Source: Planomicrobium soli (GTDB taxonomy: Bacteria > Bacillota > Bacilli > Bacillales_A > Planococcaceae). From it: DNA of 64,000 nucleotides. Below, piece by piece: positions 25,606 to 33,942 of this stretch. Position numbers and translations under genes: made by a program. Under the pieces are notes generated by a model. The model was given only the letters and a program-made list of their open reading frames with translations. It did not search any database and was not told where the DNA came from. Position 1 is the stretch's first letter, and every line of letters begins with the position of its first letter. The stretch spans positions 186,001-250,000 of the forward strand of contig NZ_PYAT01000002.1 in the NCBI RefSeq assembly GCF_003014655.1, read 5' to 3'.

Positions 25606-26637
25606 TCATTGACCGAAAATCTCTCCGAACTTTGCTTTGTCGTCTTCGCGTGTTTCTAAAAGTTCACCCGTGTTCGCTTCAAGAACATTCATCTCGCTCA
25701 AAGTCTTCAAGCCTTCCGGCGCATCGATGCCTTCACGGATGGGTGTATAGCCGAGTTCCGATGCCAATTCCTGCCCTTCTTCAGACAAGATGAAATCTAC
25801 AAACGCTTTTGCCGTTTTTTCATTATCGGTATTTGCAAGAATGCCTACCGGTTCTGTAATGACTGGCACACCTTCTTTCGGGTACACCAGTTCAACCGGG
25901 CTGCCTTCACTCTTCGCCCGTGCCGCAAGGTAATCGACGATCATCCCGTAATTCTGCTCACCCATCGCAACGCCTTCGAGCACCGCACCGTTCCCTTGCG
26001 TGATGGTAATGTCGTTAGAACGTAAATTTTCATAGAGTTCCCAGCCCATCCCGTCCTGCTTTGTCATGACACCCAAGTTGTAGGCCGCGGCTCCTGAGTA
26101 CAGCGGGCTTGGCATGATGCCCTGCCCTTTCGTCGCTTCATCGGTCAAGACCGACCAACTGTCGGGAAGTTCCGTAACTTTGTTCGTGTTGACGACAAGG
26201 CCTGTCGCCATCACTTTCGTTCCTGTATAAGCTCCGTCCGGATCTACAAACGCCCCGTCAATCGCTTCCGCTTCCGGAGACTTGTACTTAAGCAGCAAAT
26301 CTTCTTGTTTGAAATTCTCGAACGTTACTGAATCCGCTACCAGCAGGACATCTGCCTGGATAGCGCCCGCCTGGTTTTCCGCTTGGATTTTCGAAACCAC
26401 TTCTTCTGTACCGGAGCGGAACGTGCTGACTTTCACGTCTGGATTCTTTTCAGTAAACGCGTTAACAAGGGCCTGTGCATCTGCATCCGGCTGCGATGTA
26501 TAGAAATCAAGCGTACCGGAAACCGCCGAACCGCTTTTCGCCTCTACGCTGTCTTCTGTTTCTTCCTGCCCGCTTCCGCAAGCCGCCAAAAATGCCGTCA
26601 TCGTAAGAATTCCCACACCTGAGAATAACTTGTTCAT
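25606..26637 (-). CDS. Periplasmic-type solute-binding lipoprotein (phosphonate/iron family 1)
   Basis: A 343-residue lipoprotein with lipobox LAAC (C20) and a Ser/Glu-rich linker. The mature part (from about 43, LDFYTSQPDADAQALVNAF) follows the FbpA/PhnS fold with ADVLLVADSVTFENF and VVNTNKV. At the place where iron-binding FbpA proteins have a Tyr pair, I see DYLAARAKSEG, so the classical ferric ligands seem absent. With the Pho box just upstream, a phosphonate or phosphate ester is the better guess. AGGAGGAAATGAT precedes the ATG. Confidence 0.85.
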   Translation of the reverse strand: MNKLFSGVGILTMTAFLAACGSGQEETEDSVEAKSGSAVSGTLDFYTSQPDADAQALVNAFTEKNPDVKVSTFRSGTEEVVSKIQAENQAGAIQADVLLVADSVTFENFKQEDLLLKYKSPEAEAIDGAFVDPDGAYTGTKVMATGLVVNTNKVTELPDSWSVLTDEATKGQGIMPSPLYSGAAAYNLGVMTKQDGMGWELYENLRSNDITITQGNGAVLEGVAMGEQNYGMIVDYLAARAKSEGSPVELVYPKEGVPVITEPVGILANTDNEKTAKAFVDFILSEEGQELASELGYTPIREGIDAPEGLKTLSEMNVLEANTGELLETREDDKAKFGEIFGQ

Positions 26638-26676
26638 ATCATTTCCTCCTCTTATTTCCTCTTTTACTCTGCTTTC

Positions 26677-26682
26677 AGTGTA
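26677..26682 (-). promoter_or_regulatory. Candidate -10 element of the Phn-like operon
   Basis: TACACT on the minus strand, 9 bases downstream of the Pho box and about 40 bases before the binding-protein start. No separate -35 hexamer is seen, as expected for a PhoP-activated promoter. Confidence 0.4.
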
Positions 26683-26691
26683 GAGCTCGAA

Positions 26692-26729
26692 TGTGAAGGC
26701 ATTGTTAAGGAGACATTAAGGATTGTGAA
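26692..26729 (-). promoter_or_regulatory. Pho box (PhoP-binding repeats)
   Basis: Four copies of a TT(C/A)A(C/T)(A/G) hexamer on the minus strand: TTCACA, TTAATG, TTAACA and TTCACA. They start 10, 11 and 11 bases apart. This is the arrangement known for PhoP sites in Bacillus (TTAACA-like, about 5 bases between copies). It lies directly upstream of the operon's binding-protein gene. PhoP control is inference. Confidence 0.7.
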
Positions 26730-26836
26730 AACAATAATACGTTGATATGGATATGGAGCAAAACAGCCTTATATTCAGTCGAAAAATTTAGGGGTAATTG
26801 CAAAATAGCATTTATGTATCTTTATTAAGAAAAAAA

Positions 26837-27156
26837 AGTTCCGTCAGTAAGTCATGACAGAACTGTTTATTGAGTGAATTTATTTTTCTCTTCAAAACAG
26901 AGAAACAGATATTGCATCACCTGCAAGTAACTGGCCAACTGAACGCCAAGAAACACTGTTCCACTTCTGAACTTTGGTTGTTATGGGTACAGGCTTCTTT
27001 AGCATATCGCAGTGTATCAAAATTTAAATGATTGCTGCCGCAAGGAACAATAAGACCAAAAACACAATAACCGATGGCTATTTTATCCTCTATAGTTCCA
27101 TTCAGCCTTCGTATGTTCAATCTAATATGTCTTGATACTTTTCTCTGTTTGCCGCT
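26837..27156 (-). other. Intergenic region, possibly a degraded reading frame, with terminator
   Basis: An imperfect hairpin (26837-26864, AGTTCCGTCA / TGACAGAACT) with a run of eight T on the minus strand looks like the terminator of the DUF1697 transcript. Between it and that gene, the minus strand shows a hydrophobic run (PSVIVFLVLLFLAAAII) and a polar tail in one frame, interrupted by stops. A 67-codon frame (26917-27120) has only a TTG start and no ribosome site. I see no intact gene; it may be a decayed one. Confidence 0.35.
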
Positions 27157-27696
27157 TCATTCTTTTTGCATCATCGCGTACAACTTCCGTGCAGTGTTGA
27201 TGTTCCGTATCGTTACAAGTTTATAGAGCGGGGTGCCAATAATTTTTGCCATTCCGCTTTTTGTAACGTTGTTCCGGTCGACCGACCAAAGAACCGCTCC
27301 TTGAACATAGTAGACCGTATCAATTTCTGGTTTGACGGTAAGTGCATCCAGTACGGATTCCGTGTCGACTTCTTCCCATAGGAACAGGACGTCACTTTTC
27401 ATCTCTGTATCGTTGGTCCACTCTGCTGGTATCGCTTCGGCGATCGGCTTAAACTCATCAAAGCTGTAGACCAGCACTTTGATCTGCAAATCGAAATGAG
27501 AGTAGATCGCTTCTTCCAGGACAGCCGTTATTTCCTTTTTCGAACGATTAGTGTCGGTGAAGATGATGTTGCCGGAATTGATATATGTTTTAACAGAAGA
27601 CATGCCTGCCTCTTCAAAAACTTGTTTCAGCTTTTTCATATCCACTTTATTATTTCCGCCCACATTAATTCCTCGGAGCAATGCGACATAAATCAC
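27157..27696 (-). CDS. DUF1697 family protein
   Basis: A protein of about 179 residues with the DUF1697 opening (IYVALLRGINVGGNNKV), then MSSVKTYINSGNIIF and the C-terminal YVQGAVLWSVDRNNVTKS motif. Function unknown. A GTG start at 27696 is preferred because AAAGGAG lies eight bases upstream and family members begin at this point; an in-frame ATG 19 codons earlier has no site and would add an unrelated N-terminus. Monocistronic. Confidence 0.88.
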   Translation of the reverse strand: MIYVALLRGINVGGNNKVDMKKLKQVFEEAGMSSVKTYINSGNIIFTDTNRSKKEITAVLEEAIYSHFDLQIKVLVYSFDEFKPIAEAIPAEWTNDTEMKSDVLFLWEEVDTESVLDALTVKPEIDTVYYVQGAVLWSVDRNNVTKSGMAKIIGTPLYKLVTIRNINTARKLYAMMQKE

Positions 27697-27917
27697 AATA
27701 CCCTCTCCTTTAACCGAATTTTTCCTAGCTCGATACAGACACAAAATGGACACTTACGAACGGCGCATCCGTTTTGTTATAGTAGCTCCTAGACCTGACT
27801 GACTACCGCTTTTAGTTTGAGTTTACACTTCTTTTACCGGTCTGCAACTGCGTTTCGCTTGCAACCATTTTGCGTATAAACAAGGTCGAGAATAAGTTTT
27901 TTGAAAGGAAGAAAAAC

Positions 27918-28424
27918 ATGCAACAAGAAAAAAGACTGCCGCGAAACGGCAAAGAAGGCTTCATATTCGGAGCCGTCATCTGTACATTGACCGTCATCCT
28001 GATGGTATCATTCAACGCCATTTACTTTGCCGGTACCTTCAATAAGGAAATTGCGTTCGCCATCTTAAAAGTCATACCGCTCGCTTGGGTGATTGTCATG
28101 GTTATTGAACCGGCTTTTATCGGCCGAATCGCGGAAGGCTTGACCAAAAAATTCACCGAGCCTACAGACAGCTTCAACTCTAAAATCCTATTCCGCATCC
28201 TCTTCACGGTTTTAGGAATGTCAATTATCATGACGTTTATCGGTGATATCATCAGCAATGGCTTCCACGCCGAACTTTTCAGCAACTGGCTGCGGTATTG
28301 GCCACGTAATTTTATTATCGCGTTGATTGCTGAAAGCCTTATCATCCAGCCGTTTGCGCGTTTCGTAATAGTGAAAATGCACGAAGCTCAAGATAAAAAA
28401 GCATTCGTTCCAACAAACCCTTAA
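27918..28424 (+). CDS. DUF2798 family membrane protein
   Basis: A 168-residue membrane protein with four predicted helices in two similar halves. Both halves fit the DUF2798 repeat: FIFGAVICTLTVILMVSFN with WVIVMVIEPAFIGRIAEG, and RILFTVLGMSIIMTFIGD with NFIIALIAESLIIQPFAR. The role is unknown. The ATG at 27918 has AAAGGAAG six bases upstream, so the longer frame from 27870 is rejected. No terminator is visible immediately after it; the next strong one on this strand is at 28875. Confidence 0.85.
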   Translation: MQQEKRLPRNGKEGFIFGAVICTLTVILMVSFNAIYFAGTFNKEIAFAILKVIPLAWVIVMVIEPAFIGRIAEGLTKKFTEPTDSFNSKILFRILFTVLGMSIIMTFIGDIISNGFHAELFSNWLRYWPRNFIIALIAESLIIQPFARFVIVKMHEAQDKKAFVPTNP

Positions 28425-28725
28425 CTGCAATTAAGGAAAACAGCTGAATCATAATCACTGAAGCACATTAAGCATAAGAAAGAGCAGCATATTACATGCG
28501 GCTCTTTCTATTTTGTCCAATGGGTCAAAAAGAAATATATCAAGAAAATGAGGGCTGTGATGAGAGCTTGGATGAGAGTGGCATAAGCTCAGAAGCAGCT
28601 TCTCCTTCTTATATCAGAAAACCATCTACTTCAATACACTTAGACATTTTTGAATGTTTTTTAATAAATCTTCGTTCTTTTTTAAGCTAATAGGCGCAAA
28701 TCCAAATATTTTCATTAGGCATTCT
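28425..28725. other. Intergenic region without a recognised gene
   Basis: About 300 bases. A 64-codon frame at 28496-28690 has no ribosome site and no recognisable content. The right end leads into the SDR remnant. Confidence 0.5.
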
Positions 28726-28848
28726 AAAAAACGCCTTTGCACAGCTGATGAAGTCGTTAAACTCGTAACGTTCTTGCTGACTTCTAAAGCGCAGTACATC
28801 AATGGTGAAGTGATCCGTATCAACTGCAGGTTCACGAATACGAAGTAG
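28726..28848 (+). pseudogene. C-terminal remnant of a short-chain dehydrogenase/reductase
   Basis: The last 40 codons of a frame read like the end of an SDR enzyme. ADEVVKLVTFLLTSKAQYIN followed by GEVIRINCRF matches the usual 'EEVA..V.FL.S..ASYITGEVIRVDGG' pattern. There is no Rossmann GxxxGxG or YxxxK upstream, so only the tail survives. A strong terminator follows. Confidence 0.65.
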
Positions 28849-28874
28849 TTGGCTCACCAAAAACATCAAATGCA

Positions 28875-28917
28875 AACACCCCCGTTCTGGCTCCTCTCCA
28901 GAACGGGGGTGTTTTTC
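28875..28917 (+). terminator. Strong terminator after SDR remnant
   Basis: A 16-bp perfect stem, AACACCCCCGTTCTGG / CCAGAACGGGGGTGTT, with a 7-base loop and TTTTTC. It probably belonged to the lost SDR gene and may still serve the DUF2798 transcript. Confidence 0.9.
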
Positions 28918-28926
28918 GATATGTGC

Positions 28927-29025
28927 TCATTTTAATTCCGATGGTACAGGCGATACGGGTATAATCAGATCTTTTAAGATTTTTTGTACCCCTTCAATCA
29001 AGTCAATATTGATGGTGTCGAACAT
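28927..29025 (-). CDS. Possible 32-codon small ORF after the fused ATPase gene
   Basis: An ATG-started frame (MFDTINIDLIEGVQKILKDL...) on the same strand and in the same frame as the ATPase gene, beginning 30 bases after its stop. It has no ribosome site of note. It may be a real small protein, a decayed C-terminal extension or chance. Confidence 0.25.
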   Translation of the reverse strand: MFDTINIDLIEGVQKILKDLIIPVSPVPSELK

Positions 29026-29055
29026 AATCTGCTTTGATTCAGCCGCTTTTATTAT

Positions 29056-30795
29056 CTATTGCTTCACTTGAGCTACCCAATGCCCCTCAGACACTTCGAC
29101 AAGATGCGAATTCCGCAGGTTGTAGCGGTCATTTGAGGTTTGCTCCGTCATTAACGTCCGCTTCTTCTTCGACTCGATTTTCGGGTCGGGGATTGGAATA
29201 GCCGCCAACAGGGATTTCGTGTATTCGTGCTGCGGATTGGCATACAGCTCCTCGCTTTCCGCAAGCTCGACAATTTTCCCTGCATACATCACTGCCACAC
29301 GGTCGCTGATGTGCTTAACCATCGACAAGTCATGCGCGATGAACAAATACGTCAGCCCTAGCCGGTGCTGCAAGTCTTCAAGCAACTCAACAATTTGCGA
29401 TTGGATTGACACATCAAGCGCGGATAAAGGTTCATCACAGACGATAAAGTTCGGTTCAACAGCAAGCGCCCGGGCAATGCCGATCCGCTGGCGCTGCCCT
29501 CCAGAAAATTCATGCGGATACCGCAGAGCGTGTGAAGCGTTGAGCCCGACCATTTCAAGCAGTTCGATCACCCGTTTTTTCCGTTCTTCTTTGGACGCGC
29601 TCAGTTTATGAAGGTCCAGTGCTTGTCCGATGATATCCAGCACTTTTAGCCTTGGATTCAAGGAAGAATACGGATCCTGGAAAATCATCTGCATATGGCG
29701 CCGCATCGTTTTCATCTCTTTTTTAGACAATCGGTTGACCGACATGCCTTCATAAAGAACATTGCCATCGGTCGGTTCATGGAGGCGCAAAATTGCACGT
29801 CCCGTCGTCGACTTGCCGGAACCTGATTCCCCTACCAAGCCAAGTGTTTCACCGCGGCGTATGAAAAACGAAATGTCATCGACGGCTTTAACGGTATTGC
29901 CTTTGCCCATATCGAAATGCTGCTTGAGTGAGTTTACTTGAAGCAATGGTTTAACCGAATTGCCGCCGGCTGGCGCAAGCGGAGTCCGCTTCGGTTTTTT
30001 CTTTTCGTCAAGACGCGGCAAAGCGTTCAATAATTTTTTGGTGTACGGGTGCTGCGGGCTTTCAAAAATCGACTCGGTTGTTCCGGTTTCAACAATTTCC
30101 CCATCCTTCATGACCGCTACCCGGTCGCACATCCCCGCAACAACTCCAAGGTCGTGTGTGATCAAAATAATGGATGTGCCAAGTTTTTGCTGAATATCTT
30201 TCATAACATTCAAGATCTGGGCTTGAATGGTCACATCCAGTGCCGTGGTCGGCTCGTCGGCGATCAGCAGCGTTGGACGGCAAGCGAGAGCGATGGCAAT
30301 CATGACCCGTTGCCGCATGCCACCCGAAAACTCATGGGGAAATTGATCATAGCGCGCCGCACTGTCACGGATTCCAACCAGTTTCAAGATATCAATAGCT
30401 TGTGCCTTCGCTTCAGCTTTTGCCATCTTCTGATGCTTGATCAGGCTCTCTGCGATTTGCTCCCCTATTCGTATAGTCGGATTTAGTGAAGTCATCGGAT
30501 CCTGAAAAATCATGCCGATATCGCGGCCACGTATTTCTTCCATCTCCTTTTCCGTCTTATAAGCAAGGTTTTCCCCCAGAAAAGTAATTTCACCTTCTTT
30601 TAGGAAAGAAGGTGGCGAAGGCAATAATCGCATAATGCTGCGTGCAGTGACACTTTTCCCACTTCCCGACTCTCCAACGATGCCCAGTGTTTCTCCCTTT
30701 TTCACATCAAAACTTACACCGCGGACCGCTTCAAACTCTTTTTCTCCCGTTTGAAAGGAGACTCGTAAATCTTTAACTTCTAATATAGTTTCCAT
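29056..30795 (-). CDS. Fused OppD-OppF peptide ABC transporter ATPase
   Basis: A 579-residue protein with two complete ATPase domains. The first has Walker A GESGSGKS (41-48), signature [16 protein letters not shown] and [12 protein letters not shown]. The second starts near residue 285 and has [28 protein letters not shown] and [11 protein letters not shown]. The OppD/F-type zinc/iron loop after the first domain is short, and the C-terminus is the usual [14 protein letters not shown] at 30795 follows AGGTGGAAAA; an upstream TTG is less likely. It is divergent from the permease and binding-protein genes by 132 bases, and the two sides should form one importer. Confidence 0.92.
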   Translation of the reverse strand: METILEVKDLRVSFQTGEKEFEAVRGVSFDVKKGETLGIVGESGSGKSVTARSIMRLLPSPPSFLKEGEITFLGENLAYKTEKEMEEIRGRDIGMIFQDPMTSLNPTIRIGEQIAESLIKHQKMAKAEAKAQAIDILKLVGIRDSAARYDQFPHEFSGGMRQRVMIAIALACRPTLLIADEPTTALDVTIQAQILNVMKDIQQKLGTSIILITHDLGVVAGMCDRVAVMKDGEIVETGTTESIFESPQHPYTKKLLNALPRLDEKKKPKRTPLAPAGGNSVKPLLQVNSLKQHFDMGKGNTVKAVDDISFFIRRGETLGLVGESGSGKSTTGRAILRLHEPTDGNVLYEGMSVNRLSKKEMKTMRRHMQMIFQDPYSSLNPRLKVLDIIGQALDLHKLSASKEERKKRVIELLEMVGLNASHALRYPHEFSGGQRQRIGIARALAVEPNFIVCDEPLSALDVSIQSQIVELLEDLQHRLGLTYLFIAHDLSMVKHISDRVAVMYAGKIVELAESEELYANPQHEYTKSLLAAIPIPDPKIESKKKRTLMTEQTSNDRYNLRNSHLVEVSEGHWVAQVKQ

Positions 30796-30847
30796 TTTTC
30801 CACCTGCCAATATGTATTGAATAATTGCATTTCCTTACAAGGAGATG

Positions 30848-30876
30848 TTGACTTCCAATTATATGTAATTTAAACT
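30848..30876 (+). promoter_or_regulatory. Candidate promoter of the permease/binding-protein operon
   Basis: TTGACT (30848-30853), 17 bases, TAAACT (30871-30876) on the plus strand, about 50 bases before the first start codon. The -35 is one base from consensus, the -10 is weaker. Confidence 0.4.
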
Positions 30877-30927
30877 ATACTATACCACTCGGAATTATGC
30901 AATTTAGCTGGAAAGGACGTCGTTTAG

Positions 30928-32376
30928 TTGATAAAAGCTGAAAAAGCACCAACTCGCAACAGCGATATTACGGGTTTGATTCGCCTTACATATGAAAAAA
31001 TGAGCCTTCGCTCTTCTTATAATTTATTGCTGCTCTTACTGGGATTACCCGTAACGATATTTGTTTTTTTCTTCTACTTGTATCGAAAAAATAACGATGC
31101 TTATTATCTCTTAGTGAAGGAGAAGAAAGAATCCCTTCTAATAACGGGATACCGCGAGCGGCTGAAGCAGGAATTTCGGGAGCAGCTCGTGCAAAAACAA
31201 ATTTTCTTCAACAAGCCGATCGTAGATCACGACATCGAGCAACAAGCGGAAAAGTGGGCAGATGAAGAGTTTGAAAAGAAAGTGACGGAAACTGCACAAG
31301 CCGCATTTGCCGAACAAGGGAAAAAGCGTGTTACTTTCCAGGAAACTTTCCAGGATTTGCTGAAAAGACCCAATTTTTTGCTCCTTTCTTTTGTTCCTGG
31401 CATTTTAATGTATGGCCTCATCCTGCTGTATAGCAACTTCTACTTGAAATACATATTCGAACGACTCGTCATGAGCATTTTCGTTATTTTTGGCGTAGTG
31501 GTTCTCGTTTTCACTATTTTGTATCTGTCACCATTCGATCCAGCCGCGAATTTACTCGGTGAATCGGCCACGCAGCAGCAGCTGGACAATTTCAACCGGA
31601 TCTACGGGCTTGATCAATCTTATGTTGCGCAATTATGGAATGCCATCCAAGGCATCGTGACCTTCGATCTCGGTTCATCTTATGAAGGCAATGAAGATGT
31701 GGCAGCGACAATCGCCAACAAATTTCCTGTTACATTCACATTAACAATTCTCGCATTATTAATGGCTATCATTATCGCTATTCCGGTGGGAATCATCTCG
31801 GCAACACGCCCGAATTCTTTTTTGGATTACACATTAATGTTCGTAGCACTGATCGGTTTGTCGATTCCAAACTTTTGGCAAGGGCTGATTTTCATCCTCG
31901 GCTTCTCCATCAACTTGCAATGGCTGCCGGCGACATACAATCCGTCCAACTGGCTGTCGATGGTCATGCCGGTCGTTGTTCTCGGTACGGCGTTGACCGC
32001 TTCTGTCGCACGGATGACGCGATCTTCAATGCTTGAAGTGATCAATGAAGACTATATCATCACCGCGAAAGCGAAAGGCCTAAGCGAACGTTATGTATTA
32101 TGGAAACACGCTTTCGGCAATGCGATGATTCCGATCATCACTGTCATCGGCTTGTTGTTCGGCGGCATGCTCGGCGGCGCTGCTGTTACTGAAAAAGTTT
32201 TTAATATCAGCGGAATCGGCAACTATATCGTCGACAAGCAATTCGTTCCCGATATTCCGAGTATTTTAGGCGGCGTTGTTTATATCGCCATCACCATTTC
32301 GATAGTCAATGTCATCATCGACCTGTTGTACGCGTTTTTCGATCCGCGAATTCGGTCCAAAATGAAAAAATATTAA
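30928..32376 (+). CDS. OppB/DppB-type ABC permease with long N-terminal extension
   Basis: A 482-residue permease. The last 310 residues are an ordinary DppB/OppB domain, including [20 protein letters not shown], the EAA loop in [18 protein letters not shown], and six helices. In front are about 170 extra residues: a membrane helix (about 28-48), a charged, helical cytoplasmic-looking stretch ([19 protein letters not shown] region, 50-150) and a second helix that runs into the first canonical one. Normal family length is about 310. Start codon appears to be TTG at 30928 with GAAAGGA ten bases before it. The next gene starts 10 bases after its stop. Confidence 0.88.
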   Translation: MIKAEKAPTRNSDITGLIRLTYEKMSLRSSYNLLLLLLGLPVTIFVFFFYLYRKNNDAYYLLVKEKKESLLITGYRERLKQEFREQLVQKQIFFNKPIVDHDIEQQAEKWADEEFEKKVTETAQAAFAEQGKKRVTFQETFQDLLKRPNFLLLSFVPGILMYGLILLYSNFYLKYIFERLVMSIFVIFGVVVLVFTILYLSPFDPAANLLGESATQQQLDNFNRIYGLDQSYVAQLWNAIQGIVTFDLGSSYEGNEDVAATIANKFPVTFTLTILALLMAIIIAIPVGIISATRPNSFLDYTLMFVALIGLSIPNFWQGLIFILGFSINLQWLPATYNPSNWLSMVMPVVVLGTALTASVARMTRSSMLEVINEDYIITAKAKGLSERYVLWKHAFGNAMIPIITVIGLLFGGMLGGAAVTEKVFNISGIGNYIVDKQFVPDIPSILGGVVYIAITISIVNVIIDLLYAFFDPRIRSKMKKY

Positions 32377-32386
32377 AGCAGGTGTT

Positions 32387-33904
32387 ATGATGTCGGTCAT
32401 CCAAGAAATAGAAAAAACAAATACCGTAAAACGCGTGCTTAAAATGTCTTCCGAATACACACAGTCGGTTTTCGCTTCGGTTGTTTCACTTGTATTGACG
32501 CTTATTCTGCTGGCCAATAGCTTTGACTACAGCAACGGCGGCATCAAACCGGCCTTCTTTGCCATAACAATCGCTTATGCGGTTTTTACAGCGATCCAAT
32601 TTGCTGTCACGCTGCTGATCAAACGGGACTTGGTCGTGTTCGGGCAAATCCAAAAAAAGACGCGGCGTTTGGGCTTTATCCAATTGCTTAGCCTCCTGAC
32701 CGCGAATGTGTTCATTGGCATTTTCGCGTTCCATCTTCTTAAGCAGCAAAAAACAGCTGAGTACACATTTGCGGTCTATGCGGTGCTGATCCAGTTATTC
32801 ATCATTGCTGTTTCAGCTTTGAATTTATTTAAACCGTATGTCGCGGACTTGTTTCCTATCGGAATGCTCGCATTGCTGTTCGTAGCAGTGCTCCACATTT
32901 CTGCACTGCTCCTCGTCGCAAAATATGTAACGGCTGATGCAGCACATCCGCGATTAGTGTTCCTGGCAATCCCACTTATCGCTACCGCGTTAACAGGTAA
33001 TCTATTTGCACTCGTGCTCGGATTGAGCCTGATTTTCAAAATCCGGAACCAGAATCGTCCGGGCACCGGGCAATGGCATCTTGTCTGGGATAAAATCACC
33101 CGCAATATGACGGCCATGCTCGGCATGTTTTTCATTGTTTTCATCTTCGCCATTTCCGTCTGCAGTTTTCTGACATTCGATTACGCTTTGGCGGTTGAGA
33201 ATAATTACGAAGCGTTGCTTGAATCGCCAAGCCTGGCGTATCCGCTTGGAACCGATGACTTTGGGCGCGACCTGTTTTCCCGCATTGTATTTGGCGCACG
33301 GATTTCACTTACTGTCGGAATCCTCTCCACCCTTATTCCGGTTATCATCGGTGGAATTTTAGGCGCTTTCGCCGGCTATTATGGACGCCGTACCGACAAT
33401 GTGATCATGCGGCTGCTTGATGTGCTGTATGCCATTCCCGGCATCCTGCTCGCTATCGCCATCATCGCCGCTTTTGGCGCAAGCACAACCAACTTGATCA
33501 TTGCACTTAGCGTCGGTTCCATTCCTACATATGCAAGAACGATGCGCGCTAATGTCTTGATGGTTTCCAATCTCGAATACGTCGATTCCGCCCGCGCACT
33601 CGGCGCCGGCGATGCGGAAGTCATTTTCAAACATATCGTCCCTAACTCCTTGGCACCAATGATCGTCAAAGCTACTTTGACAATTGGCGGAGCTGTAATC
33701 GCCACGAGCAGTTTAAGTTATCTCGGACTCGGCGTGGAACCTCATATTCCGGAGTGGGGAAATATATTAAAAATTGGCAGCACTTACCTGGAATCGCATT
33801 CCTACTTGGCTATCTTTCCCGGCCTTGCGATCATTCTGCTGGTTTTATCATTCAACTTTCTTGGGGACGGATTACGTGATGCCCTCGATCCTAAAATGGA
33901 TTGA
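32387..33904 (+). CDS. OppC/DppC-type ABC permease with extra N-terminal membrane domain
   Basis: A 505-residue permease. Residues 230-505 are a regular OppC/DppC domain with the leading [20 protein letters not shown] and an EAA loop ([20 protein letters not shown]). Residues 25-220 add about six membrane segments not found in OppC proteins of the usual 300 residues. The two permeases of this operon both carry such additions, which suggests they pack against each other. Start near 32387 follows GCAGGTGTT; the preceding gene ends ten bases upstream. The substrate is presumably a peptide. Confidence 0.88.
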   Translation: MMSVIQEIEKTNTVKRVLKMSSEYTQSVFASVVSLVLTLILLANSFDYSNGGIKPAFFAITIAYAVFTAIQFAVTLLIKRDLVVFGQIQKKTRRLGFIQLLSLLTANVFIGIFAFHLLKQQKTAEYTFAVYAVLIQLFIIAVSALNLFKPYVADLFPIGMLALLFVAVLHISALLLVAKYVTADAAHPRLVFLAIPLIATALTGNLFALVLGLSLIFKIRNQNRPGTGQWHLVWDKITRNMTAMLGMFFIVFIFAISVCSFLTFDYALAVENNYEALLESPSLAYPLGTDDFGRDLFSRIVFGARISLTVGILSTLIPVIIGGILGAFAGYYGRRTDNVIMRLLDVLYAIPGILLAIAIIAAFGASTTNLIIALSVGSIPTYARTMRANVLMVSNLEYVDSARALGAGDAEVIFKHIVPNSLAPMIVKATLTIGGAVIATSSLSYLGLGVEPHIPEWGNILKIGSTYLESHSYLAIFPGLAIILLVLSFNFLGDGLRDALDPKMD

Positions 33905-33942
33905 GTTTAATCAAATAAAAAAGAAATTAGGAGGAACTTATT

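Noticed and set aside
22759..26637. Ferric iron importer (FbpABC)
   Set aside because: A Pho box upstream, no Fur-like box noticed, and no Tyr pair in the binding protein; a phosphonate-type role is favoured, though iron is not excluded.
28496..28690. 64-codon plus-strand frame
   Set aside because: No ribosome site and no similarity pattern; intergenic chance frame.
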